A DNA stretch of 64,000 nt from Nageia nagi (taxonomy: Eukaryota; Pinophyta), in assembly GCA_050084985.1 (NCBI GenBank), contig JBITNC010000001.1:50344001-50408000 (forward strand), written 5' to 3'. Numbering within the stretch: position 1 is the stretch's first letter; each line of letters opens with the position of its first letter. Below, one piece after another: positions 20,591 through 30,899 of this stretch. The notes beneath the pieces are model-generated. The model saw only the letters and a program-made list of their open reading frames with translations, searched no databases and was not told where the DNA came from. The translations under genes were made by a program, and so were the position numbers.

Positions 20591-21509
20591 AGGGACTACC
20601 TAAATCACTAGGAAAGTTAGTATTTCTAGTAGTTGTGGATTGATTATCAAAATATGCTCACTTTTATTTTTTGGATCACCCATTTACTACTTTTGAAATG
20701 TGCTCTACATACCACCCACAAACTAATGGATCTATATATATATATATATATAATGAATAAATATTTGTAAATATACCTAGATTATTTTATAATAGAGCAT
20801 CCAACATAATGGGCTAAGTGGTTAGCTATGGGAGAATATTGGTATAGAACTTCTTATCATTATGCACCAAGAATCTCTCCATATAAATCGCTTTATGAGA
20901 AACCCACCATCTCTTATTTCACATACAAGTGGAACCTTTAATATACTTATATTGGATTCCATGATTAACCAATGAGAGCAACTACTCCAAACACTAAAGC
21001 AAAATTTAGCAGCAACATAAAATCAAAAGAAGAAACAAGCTAATTAAAACATATTTAAATGTATATTTGATGTGGGATATATAGTATTCCTTAGACTACA
21101 ACCATGTAATCAAACATCATTGAATTTTCAAATAAAATAAAAGTTAGCACCCAAATTTTATGGACCTTACAAGATTCTTCAATGAGTTGAAACAATTACA
21201 TATAAATTGGAAGTATTAGCTTATTCAAAAATCCATCCAATTTTTCATGTCTCTTACCTCATAAAAGTACTTGGACATAATACAAAAGCACAATTTGTTC
21301 TTCTAGAACTTACAAAGGAAGTCTCGATCAAGGTAGAACCTAAAACCATCTTAGACTAGCACTCACATTCACTATAAAATTTGATCATCATAAAAGTACT
21401 TGTATAATGGAAGGGCTTAGTGGCTAAAGATGCAACATGGGAGCTCTTACATCATCTTAAGCAACAATACTCCTCTTTGAGGATATAACATTTTTAAAGG
21501 GGAGAAAAA
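20591..21509 (+). pseudogene. Element D second part: integrase end and chromodomain (broken)
   Basis: D resumes with the integrase core (LPKSLGKLVFLVVVD...SKYAHFYFLDHPF), has an internal deletion, and continues with STYHPQTNGS, the region of the catalytic Glu. A TA microsatellite interrupts it. Further on it reads AKWLAMGEYWYRTSYHYAPRISPYKSLY, and the tail near 21370-21490 fits a chromodomain (VEPKTILD, then VLVQWKGLVAKDATWE, YSSLRI). A chromodomain at the integrase C-terminus marks the chromovirus branch of gypsy. Confidence 0.8.
20732..20754. repeat. (TA)n microsatellite
   Basis: About eleven TA units, inside the decayed integrase of element D right after YHPQTNGS. Confidence 0.9.
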
Positions 21510-21900
21510 TATTAGGCACCTTCCCTAACATTATCAATTTATTGTTATTTTTGTAATTAGTTTATTTGATGCAAGAGTGGAATAGGAACATTTATAGTTC
21601 AAGTACTTTGAGTAGCTGACCTTTGACCTTATAGGATATAATACTTATAAATATATGTGGCAACCATTGCAATATTTTTATCTCAGTGAAAAGTAATTCA
21701 AAATTTGGAGGTTACCCCATTTAAGTGGCTTGTAATACTTTATTGCTATGATTGTAAAGTTTCTCTATTTTCTATTATGTTCTTTCAATTTTATTTAAAA
21801 TTACAATACTATTTTCTTATCATTAAACAAATTTGCATAATTGTCAAATTTATTGATAAATCAATTTTAGCTTGTAACCTATCACTTCCTTTAACAATAG
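21496..21900 (+). repeat. Element D polypurine tract and probable 3' LTR
   Basis: AAAGGGGAG at 21496-21504 ends the chromodomain region as expected. The LTR would start TATTAGGCACC (21510; TG decayed to TA) and has a TATA-like TTATAAATATATG near 21645. The right end is uncertain: no 5' partner is present to define it. Confidence 0.5.
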
Positions 21901-22124
21901 ATCTCTAAATCTTTTAGCCATTTAAATAAAGTAAACCTAAGATTTCATTAACAGATATTTTGAAACTTTTAGTCAAAAAATACCAATTACAATAAACAAA
22001 ATATTGTAAAAAAATTAACTAATAAAACTTCAATAACTAATATAATATTTTATGATATGATAATAAGATAAAAGTACAATAAAAATAATAGAAATATCTA
22101 AATTAAAAATATATAAAGTAAAAG

Positions 22125-22135
22125 ATCAAGATTAA
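22125..22135. repeat. LINE-1 target-site duplication, left copy
   Basis: ATCAAGATTAA here is repeated exactly at 24066-24076, just after the A-run that ends the LINE. An 11-bp duplication is typical of target-primed reverse transcription. Confidence 0.9.
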
Positions 22136-24065
22136 TGAGCTCATTAATGGTCATTTTGCTAATGACTCTTTTTTAACTCTTCTTGAAGATAAGCAATTTG
22201 TTCGATCAACTTTAGAGTGTTTGAGTATTTTTTGTTATGCCTTTGGTTTCAATATTTAATGGCAAAAAACTTCTTGCTTTAGACAAGCATCAACACCTAT
22301 GCCTCAATGGCTTAGCCTTCTTCTTTAGAAATGGATTCAACCTGGTGAGGTGTTTAAATTTCTTGGTATTCCCTTTTCCTTTCAGGCATCCCTTGCTCAG
22401 CTTTGGAATTTCATTATTCAGAAGATTGAAAAAAAGCTTAGGTATTGGACTACCAAAAAGCTTTCTCTTGCGAGGAGGTACCAAATTTGCACGAAGATCT
22501 TAGCTTCTACTCATGTGTACTATTCCTCTTGTTGAGTCCCTTGTAAGGCGTGTTACCAGAAATTGGACAAGCTTCTTAAAGATTTATTTGGGCTTTTGAT
22601 AGTCAAAAAAGAGGTTTCCATAGAGTGGCATGGGATATTTGGTGCCTTCCTCATGCCACTAGTGGAATGTACATTTTTTATTTTTAGAATTAAGGTTTTT
22701 CTTTATGTGCCAAATGGATAATTAGAGCTTTAAAGGTTGATGAAGCTTGGAAGATTCTCATTTGACATTGTGTATCTACAAGCCTCCCATATGGTAGGAA
22801 ATCTTTTAAAGGGTTAGACCTTCAAATGATTCTCACTGCTCAAGTCCATGTTAAGATTATTGGTTCTTTTATTGCAAAGAGTATCTAGAAAGCTTGGGAA
22901 TCCCTCAAGCCATGGCTTTAGTGCAATGGGAAGCAAGTTTCATCAGGGACCTCTCTATCTTCACTAAATGTTTGGTGGTATCCCAATATCAATTTTGATG
23001 GATTGCCTTTATCAAATATTCAGTGGGTTAGATCCCTTTGCTTTCATAAGAAGGGAATTGACTCTTTCCAACAATGTTTTGATTTTCAAACCAAGCATTG
23101 GTTGTCCTAGGAGAAATTTTGCAACAAGTTCAATTTGCAAGCAGATGATAAAGCTACCTTTGATGTCATCCTTAACAAAACTCCATTTTTCATTTGGAAG
23201 AAATTGGGATGACATTTTTAGAACCCTTGGTGGGATGATTGGCGTTGGCCTAAGAATATCCATCTTTAGAAGTTTAAACCCAAATTAGGCTATCTTTGGT
23301 TATCTCCTAATGTCCCTATGTTTGAGCGTATGAACAATCGTTGGGATCTTATTTCCACCCAATCTAAATGGAGTTTATGATTTTCTATAATTTGGGCCTG
23401 ATATTTTGACCCTGAACAAAGTTTTTTTACATGGAGCCTATTGCATCAAGGCTTACCTATTAGCCACAAGCTTCAATATTTGGGGGTGGCCAACCTAGTT
23501 TGTGTTTTTTATGGGGAACTTAATAGTTTCACTCATGTCTTCTAGTCTTGTTTTAAAGCCTCAATTGCTTGGAGTTGGATTCTTTCCTTCTTTCGACCTT
23601 TTATGGTTACTCCTTGTTCTTGGGTTCATGTGTTATTAGGAGACCCTATTCAGTTCTCTAAACCCTTGTGGGAAATTTGACATATTTTTTAGCTCAGTAT
23701 TTTATATCATCTTTTGAAGGTTAGGAATGATATTATTTTTGCTCGACAGGAAGCTTCATTTTCCTTTTCTTTAGCAGATAAATATGTTATTTTCTACGAA
23801 TGTTGGCTGCAGGTTATTGTTCAAGTTGAGAAAGTGAACGTGGAGGTTCAGCATTTACGAAACTTACTTGATTATTGGGGGAATACACCTTACTCCATCA
23901 ATCAGGTTCCTCCAAAATGAATTTCTAACCTAGAATTACTTTAAAAGGGATACTTTTTGGTTTATCTGTTGTGCTTTTTCATAGGGTGTGCTTAATTCCA
24001 CCCGCCCTTTTTTTTTGTATGAAAGAGATTTTATATTAATTGAAATGTCTTTTTCATTAAAAAAA
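22136..24065 (+). mobile_element. 5'-truncated L1-type LINE (LINE-1)
   Basis: It begins within the RT domain just before the catalytic box: HFANDSFLTLLED, where the first Asp of FADD has become Asn. It continues with the thumb region (GVFKFLGIPFSFQASLAQLWNFIIQKIEKKL, KLSLARRYQICTKILASTHVYYSSC) and the C-terminal zf-RVT-like region (FTWSLLHQGLPISHKLQYLGV), then a 3' UTR and an A-run at 24058-24066. A target duplication flanks it. Stops and frameshifts show it is dead. LINE-2 and LINE-3 have the same text (WNFVYVP.., QSPLPNL..), so all three are one family. Confidence 0.9.
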
Positions 24066-24076
24066 ATCAAGATTAA

Positions 24077-24800
24077 ACACATAATATATATTTAGGAACA
24101 TTTGCTTGATTAAATTTTTACTATGATTCTTGATTTCTTTATAGAATATGTTATGTAATAACCTATTACAATTGTCTATCTCATAAATTAATTGATATCC
24201 TATAAAAATTAATATAATTTAACTAATTTATATGCACAAAATGTTATATTTCGTCAAGAAAACTCTATTGACATTTAGGAAGGTTCTATGTAGGAATAAT
24301 AAAAGTACTCTTAGTAGTCTCTTTTCTTTTATAGTAATTAGATTTTGTGATGCATCTAATTAGCCTTGAAAAACACCTACATGAAAAATGTTCAGTGAGC
24401 ACTCTCATTGGCAGACACTTTGCATGGTGTTCCGTGACCGTTTTGAAGTATGGAACTTGACAGTACATAGAAACTAGTGGAGGTAATGTGGACACACGAC
24501 CCAACAAATATTACACATTGGGAAGAAGCTTCCAAGAGGTGGCCCTCCTTGTCATTGCCAACTGCTGAAAATAATGCATGCCTGATTCCTACACCCATTA
24601 GGCATCCTCACCTCCACATCCTCAAACTCACCTTGTTGTCCTCTTCCATAGCACGGATCACAGCCTACTCTTAGATTGGATTTCACCTTTTTCCAAATCA
24701 TACACCAATTGACCACCTACACAATCGATGCTTCCTTGGATTGGATGAGTTTTCATCCGTTCACATTTTGCTGTTGTGGCATCCGGTTCGCATCTCTTCT
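24077..24800. other. Upstream flank of GPX, no gene seen
   Basis: The first part is AT-rich. From about 24390 it becomes less AT-rich (ACGACCC, TTGGCAGACAC) toward the GPX promoter. Short frames on both strands overlap and show no domain. It probably contains the GPX promoter region. Confidence 0.5.
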
Positions 24801-24808
24801 TTATAAAC
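24801..24808 (+). promoter_or_regulatory. Candidate TATA box of GPX
   Basis: TTATAAAC lies 186 bp upstream of the GPX start codon, in the context CTTCTTTATAAACGC. A transcription start near 24830-24840 would give a 5' UTR of about 155-165 nt. Position and sequence only; no transcript data. Confidence 0.5.
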
Positions 24809-24993
24809 GCATAGAACCATCAGTTCAACCCACTACCCTCTTCAGTTTATACCGGTATAGCACTTATCTAAGTTCTGGGTCTTTCTGTGAGATCAATATC
24901 CAGTAAACCAATTGGCGAACTAATTGAAAAATCTGTTCCATTTTCTATTGGGTTCTCTCAACTTTCATACGCTGCTACTCGGAGTTTTCAACC

Positions 24994-27443
24994 ATGGGTG
25001 ACAGTTCATCAAAAGGGAATACTTCTGTGTATGATTTTGCAGTCAAGGTAACTCCATTCTCTTCCTCTCTCAAAATATTGAGTGGATAGATGAACAAATC
25101 TAAGTGGGTAATTTTATAAAATGCAGGATATCAAGGGCAATGATGTCGACCTTAGCCAATACAAGGGCAAAGTTCTGCTTATAGTCAATGTTGCATCTGA
25201 ATGGTGATTTTACCTTTTTCTTTTTGATTCCTTGATTTCCATTCCCATTCTATTTAATTATTACGAAATCTGTTCTTTTCAAATATGTTTGTTCAATTGA
25301 ATCAAGCAGCTTATGGAGATGAAGTGATTCTGTTTGTAGGCCAAGTTTTAAGAACGGCTTTTTGATGCTTTTCTTTGTTGTGGATTTCGTTTTCGCAGTG
25401 GGTTGACCACCTCGAACTACAAGGAAATGAGTGAGTTATACGCTAAGTACAAGGATCAAGGTCAGTACTTCTGGATATATTTCTTGCTATCTACTTATTT
25501 TGTTTTGTCATTTTTCTGTTTTTTCATTTCTCTCCTGGCCAACAGAGACAAAAGCCCTATATGGCTATAGCCTGTTGCAATATTTGTATTTGTTTAAGCA
25601 AGATGCTTTAATTCTTAAGCTTCATGAACGAGCAAACATAATTCCCCTTTGGCCTACCCATTAGGTCTCTCCTTCAAGGTGTAAAAATTGCATTTAGACA
25701 GCCCTTCCATAACCCAAAGTGCAGCATTGGCAGCTTCATTGGTGGTATTCTACTTGTGATTTGCTCAATATAAGGGGTTTATTATTCTAATATTTTCCTG
25801 TTTTTTATCCCCTTCTTGCTAGACTTTGAAATTATTTTATGGGGTACGACAGAAGCACAAATTGGTTTGCTTATTTTGTCTTTAGATGATTATTTCTCTA
25901 ACTCTTCTATGCAAGCTTTTATGTTTTGTGGGCAAACATGCCTTAAATATCAAGCTAACCTAGATAAAAAATTTACAAGTTGTCCAGTTTGGTTAGTGTT
26001 CGTTTGTTGATCGAGTCTACTACCAATCAAGCGCATAGATAGCAAATCTCAATAACTAACTAGACATTCTTTTTAATGACTTTCTTGAATATGAGAAGGT
26101 TGGAAGAACTCTCAATTGCAGTGGATGAATACCGGAAATGATATATATCATTGGTTCCAACTTGTGTTCTAGGATTTCTTTTCCTGTTTGATGCTTAATA
26201 GAAAATAATATGAAAAAACAAAACTGCTTTCCTACCTCAAAATGTAGTACTATTGTTTGCCGAAATCAATCATCTGTAGTTGATCAAGGACAACTAAAAA
26301 ATCGAACTTTGGAGGTGTTTTGGCTTTAACACTTAAACCCTAGTGTCCTTGAACTTTACCAAATGAGTTTCAGATGAAGCTCTGCCACCAAAGCATTAGC
26401 TATTACATGCTTTTTTTAAGAAATGAATTTTGATGGATGACCGTTAAACATGTAGAAGGAAATGAAAGGTTATTTACTTCAGAACAGGCATAAGATCTGA
26501 AATCTGCTATTCTGAGTATCTCAAATGAAAGGGAACTATTCTGAGTTATTTATTTTAAAATTGTCAGTCATGTCTAATTTTTCTTGATGAATGCTTTTAG
26601 CAATTAACAGTATATGGTTAAACTTTTGCAGGGATGGAAATATTGGCCTTCCCATGCAATCAATTTGGTGGACAGGAACCAGGTAGTAATGAGCAGATTG
26701 CAGAAGTTGCATGTACTCGCTTTAAAGCAGACTTTCCCATATTTGACAAGGTTATCATGACACTTTATGTTGCCTTCTTGGGGGAATCCATCTATTGTAA
26801 AAATAACAAATATTGTAACTAACTAGTCTATCTGTTGTGTGTCTTATTTGGTACTTATATTGCAATTCTGTGATATAGGTTGATGTCAATGGTGATAATG
26901 CAGCTCCTATCTACAAGTTCTTGAAATCAAGCAAAGGTGGACTTTTTGGTGACAGCATAAAGTGGAACTTTACCAAATTTCTGGTTGACAAGGATGGAAA
27001 CGTTGTTGAGCGTTATGCACCCACCACATCTCCTTTGAGCATTGAGGTACTTGACAGTCTATCTGTTTTAGTTCATCATGTTGCCAATGTGTACCCTTCA
27101 ACTATGTTCTTTTTGTTGCATGTCTATCACACTTGCATTAAGAGCTTTTTTTTTAATAGCAAATGTGCAGTGTTGCCATTGTTTTCATTCTTTGAAGAAT
27201 AGTCACTAATATTGCACTTGACATTTGCAGAAATGCTTTTTTTTAATAGCAAATGTGCAGTGTTGCCATTGTTTTCATTCTTTGAAGAATAGTCACTAAT
27301 ATTGCACTTGACATTTGCAGAAAAGCTTTTTTTTAATAGCAAATGTGCAGTGTTGCCATTGTTTTCATTCTTTGAAGAATAGTCACTAATATTGCCCTTG
27401 ACATTTGCAGAAAAATATCAAGAAGCTGCTAGGAGTTGCCTAA
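24994..27443 (+). CDS. GPX: Glutathione peroxidase, plant thioredoxin-dependent type, six exons
   Basis: Exons by conserved protein and GT-AG borders: 24994-25047, 25127-25203, 25399-25460, 26632-26750, 26879-27046 and 27411-27443, giving 170 residues. It reduces hydrogen and lipid hydroperoxides. Plant members use Cys instead of selenocysteine and are recycled by thioredoxin. The peroxidatic Cys44 lies in NVASECGLT and its codon is split by intron 2. Cys73 is in [12 protein letters not shown], and Cys92 (VACTRFK) matches the resolving Cys of plant homologues. Gln79, Trp133 and Asn134 (KWNFTKFL) complete the catalytic tetrad with Cys44. There is no N-terminal transit or signal peptide, so a cytosolic form is likely. 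The C-terminal exon encodes only [10 protein letters not shown]. The start was chosen as the first ATG in good context (ACCATGGGT). All six exons are free of stops. The gene stands alone among transposons. Intron 5 is unusual (see 27141-27410). Confidence 0.96.
27141..27410 (+). repeat. Exact 90-bp triplication in GPX intron 5, each unit ending in a 3' splice site
   Basis: Three units, 27141-27230, 27231-27320 and 27321-27410, differ by only a few bases (mainly at the first few positions, plus CACTTG/CCCTTG in the third). Each has a T-run, AATAGCAAATGTGCAGTGTTGCC, and ends ACTTGACATTTGCAG, the acceptor used before exon 6. Only the third acceptor leads to the conserved C-terminus. Use of the first or second would read into the next unit and meet a TAA after about 22 codons. 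Confidence 0.95.
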
Positions 27444-29254
27444 TGCTCCAGAGAAGCAAAGCATTACAGTTTCCCATTATCAATCCGTAGTATAGTATAT
27501 GGAAGAATAAGATGCAGCAATCTAATCAATTGAAGCAGATGGAATTGCTGGCAATTTTCAACTTGTAGCTGTTACACATTTGTATTGTTGTCGCACTATG
27601 CTTTTCTTGTACTTCGCATGGTTGAACTACAATACAAATGTTTAGCATATTACTAGACATGACATATATTATAATTCCTAATAATGGCATTAGAGTCTGG
27701 TTTTGCAACTACCCTCTAAATTAAAGAGGACACACATGTGTTTGTCTAAAGTAATAACAAATTCTTAGCTTCTAGTGTAATTTTTGCATCACATTTTGTG
27801 TTTTCTTTTTTGCTTTCTATTTTTCCAAGCAGGACATTATGCATAAATGCCTTAATTTTTTCACATTGAAAACAACTTAGTCAAGGCAACTTATTTTCAG
27901 CTGGCTTTCATGGTGTAAAATACAAGTCATTTGTAGTTTCTAGAGCTCGTAGCAACATATCACTGTGATAAACTCCTTGGTTATAATAGAGTGCCTGAGG
28001 AACCTTACATCAATGGTCATGACTACTCTCAATTCTTTTCACCATGCTTGGTATAATGGTCTTCAAGAATGATCCCTTCAAGGTCCTTAATGTATTTTGA
28101 TCAAGTGCAGATGAACATGTATCCGTGTTACATTCACAAATTGGATTGTAGAGGTTTAGACGTATGGTAGAGCATGTATCTGTGTTTTTAGGTACCATGT
28201 CAAATGGGCAATTCTACCATTGTTTTGCTACTGTCTAAATATCAATGGTGATTGCTTTGTCTGCTCATTTTCAATTCACAGGCATTTATGTGTCATATTT
28301 TATTAAGCCATTAGTGAGAGTGACTGTTATTTCACCTTTGGATAAGGCGTCACTTCTTGGCTGAGGAATGCAACTTCATTTTACTTTTGTAATTGAGAAC
28401 TTCAAGATGGGAAACATTTAGGGGAAATTGATACTTAAAGGCAAACAGTTTCATGAGTCCTAAATAGATATCTACTAATGTGTTCTAGAAAACTTTTTCA
28501 TGTCTACAGCCATTGCATTAAGAAGATTACCTAAACACAAATAATCATTCCTACTGATTGCTTTGATCCTTGTTTTTGAATAATTGTCATGTATTTGCAT
28601 ACCCAGAATGAAAGAGATGGTCAGGGGAATTGGAGATCAAGAACGGAACATCTTAAATACAACATATAATGAAAGAAATAATAATTCATTTATCGAAATT
28701 TGTATCTTCTAGGAACATCTACATGTCTGCAGCCATTGCAATTGAAAAAAATCCCTATCTCGTTTGTTCATATGAATTCTATTATTTATTTAATTTAAAA
28801 TTGATTAGGTGTACCAAATGCTTTAGATTGCTATAATGCAAGTTATACCAGCAATGCATCATTGTATGGGTAATAAATTGTTCCTTTTTAATTAGATATT
28901 CAGGCTATTTGAAATAGTATGTATCAATAGAGGAGCTAAAACATTTCCATCTGTTGCTCAATTTTGTTCCTGGTTGAAATATCATGTGTTAATAGAGTAG
29001 CTCAAGCTTTACATCTGATTCTCAACATTTGCTCATGTACTTATGATATTAAAGTATAACGGTCCGACAATTGAGCAATAGTTAAAACTCATGCATAGAT
29101 ATTTGATTGACTTTATATCCGTAAAAAGAAAATGTCTTATATTTGTGAAAGATTGGTAGGTAACAAAATTATAGCAAAAGTTTGCATTCTAAGTCATGGA
29201 GTCTGGAGAGCTTAGTAGCGAGCCAAGTCTGATGCAATAGGTTTTTTGGTTCTC
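27444..29254. other. GPX 3' flank and intergenic DNA, no gene seen
   Basis: The GPX 3' UTR must lie in the first few hundred bases; I see no strong AATAAA, only AT-rich near-matches. The rest is AT-rich with no domain in any frame. A short duplicated phrase (CATGTCTRCAGCCATTGCA) occurs near 28499 and 28722. A degenerate repeat (ATAGAG-AGCT...ACATCTG) occurs near 28930 and 28995. Confidence 0.5.
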
Positions 29255-29516
29255 TGTTATGAACCGTTACACCAAAAGGTCGACCTATTAGTGAATCCAC
29301 ACACCCAAGATCTTAAGATCTTAACATTCCACCACGCTTCACATCCGACATCCTCGACGGCTCTCACTTGTGGTGGCTCTCACTCTAGTCTTCTCTAGGT
29401 AGCCCTTTCCAGGGATTCGAACTTGGGACGTATGGCCTGCTCTGATACCAAATGTTATGAACTGTTACACCAAAAGGTGGACCTATTAGTGAATCCGCAC
29501 GCCCAAGATCTTAACA
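29255..29516 (-). mobile_element. TRIM: 262-bp terminal-repeat retrotransposon in miniature
   Basis: Direct repeats TGTTATGAAC...CTTAACA at 29255-29326 (72 bp) and 29453-29516 (64 bp) are flanked by the 5-bp duplication TTCTC (29250-29254 and 29517-29521). The left copy is longer by a repeated AAGATCTT. Between them are 126 bp with no coding capacity. On the minus strand, directly after the right LTR, TTTGGTATCAGAGCAGGC is a near-perfect initiator-Met tRNA primer site, which fixes the orientation. TRIMs are non-autonomous and are moved by enzymes from other LTR elements. Confidence 0.9.
29436..29452 (-). promoter_or_regulatory. TRIM primer-binding site (initiator-Met tRNA)
   Basis: Plus strand CCTGCTCTGATACCAAA; the minus strand reads TTTGGTATCAGAGCAGG. 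The TGGTATCAGAGC core is the classic plant initiator-Met primer site and abuts the right LTR. Confidence 0.9.
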
Positions 29517-29635
29517 TTCTCATGCATACCACTTACTCTCAAAGAGTGTGCGGGATTAAAGTTATTTGTATCTTGAGTGGTTTGTGTATTTATCTATGTC
29601 TTTTTAAGATGTTTCAACCTCAATCTTCATCTTTA

Positions 29636-30480
29636 GCTTTGGTTGAAGTTGCTAGAGTGAACAATGGCACCCATAGCAAAGCATCTTCGGAAGTTCGTAC
29701 CAAAAGTTTACAGTGAGGTAATGCATCTCTTGATTTAGTCATTCCTTTGAATGAATTTCACAAGCTTGTGCATGGTTAGAGCCTTATACTCATAGGGTAT
29801 TTTCTAGGTCACATCCTATTGGATGTTGTTCTTAAGAATTAGATTGATCAATATTGGTGCCCATATACCATTCAAGTTGATCATGTTCAAAACCTCAAAA
29901 AGGGGTTTTTTCATTTTCAATTTTCTAACCATGAACAAGCGAAGGAAGTTTTAAATAAACAGTTGAGCTATATTCATAGCACCTTTTTGATTTTTCAACC
30001 TTGGTTTAAGGGTTTTTCAATTAATGACAATGTCTCTTTAGTTGTCCTTGTGTGGGTGGAATTTCCAAGTCTCCTCCTAGCTATATGGCCTTTTCTTCGT
30101 CTTCTTGCCATGCAAGTTGGTGAATTTATTTGTGATGAATTAGCTCGATTTTATTCAGATCGTCCATCCAAAAGGATGTGTGTCAAAGTTAATCTTGCTA
30201 AAATCCTGAAGGAATATATCGATATCTAAGTTGGTGACACCCTTATTCCCTATAGGGTTGTTTATGTTAATCTCTTGAATATCTATCATAGATGCCAGTT
30301 AAGTGCTTATAGAATCAAAGATTGTTTGCTTATGGCAAATAAATGCAAAGCAAAACATGCCACTCTCATTACTCTATTTCCCTCCTAGGCTCAACCCACT
30401 AAGGGTACTCAAATACAATGGCAAACAATGCCCCAGAGGAAGGGTAAAGGGACTAAATTGGTGAATATCAGCCAACCCCC
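29636..30480 (+). pseudogene. LINE-2 ORF1 (DUF4283-like, broken)
   Basis: Readable text includes IDQYWCPYTIQVDHVQ and FFIFNFSNHEQAKEVL. An open part at 29963-30229 reads FLIFQPWFKGFSINDNVSLVVLVWVEFPSLL, then VKVNLAKILKEYIDI. This is the nucleic-acid-binding ORF1 type of plant L1 LINEs, normally followed by a zinc knuckle (here YHRCQ... near 30290). It matches LINE-3 ORF1 at 60049-60318. Confidence 0.75.
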
Positions 30481-30899
30481 AGCAAGTTATGCTTAAATTG
30501 CTACTCTTAAACCTCCTTTGTAAGTTAGAACCCCTCCTCCTCAAACACCACAAGGTGTGAAGGAGTTGAGGGCTTTTGTAGAGGATGATGGTCTTCCCTT
30601 AGTTTCTACTTATCACACAACAATTAGAAAAAGAAGAAGAGGTACACACTCGATCCTAGGGTCGATATTCTCATAGCCCTCTTCAAGGAAATCCTTCAAT
30701 TCATGTTGACAAACGGAGATACACCAACCCTTTGAACAAAGAGCAAGAAAGTTTCTTTATAACTCTTTCCAATCTCTTTCTAATTCGGAGCTTGACATGG
30801 ATGCTCATGGAGATATGGTCCTTGACATTCTTCAATGAGTATCTTCACTTAGCATGTCAAATGGCTGATGAACCCAACCTGATGTTACATGGTTCGAGA

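Noticed and set aside
22290-22484. 64-codon minus-strand frame
   Set aside because: It is a shadow of the plus-strand LINE-1 RT text.
25431-26010. Frames of 64-77 codons within GPX introns 3
   Set aside because: They lie inside intron 3 (25461-26631), start at or run over a splice border, and have no domain.
29423-29716. 97-codon plus-strand frame across the TRIM right LTR
   Set aside because: It spans the TRIM LTR and the start of LINE-2. The second half is LINE ORF1 text and the first half is TRIM non-coding DNA.
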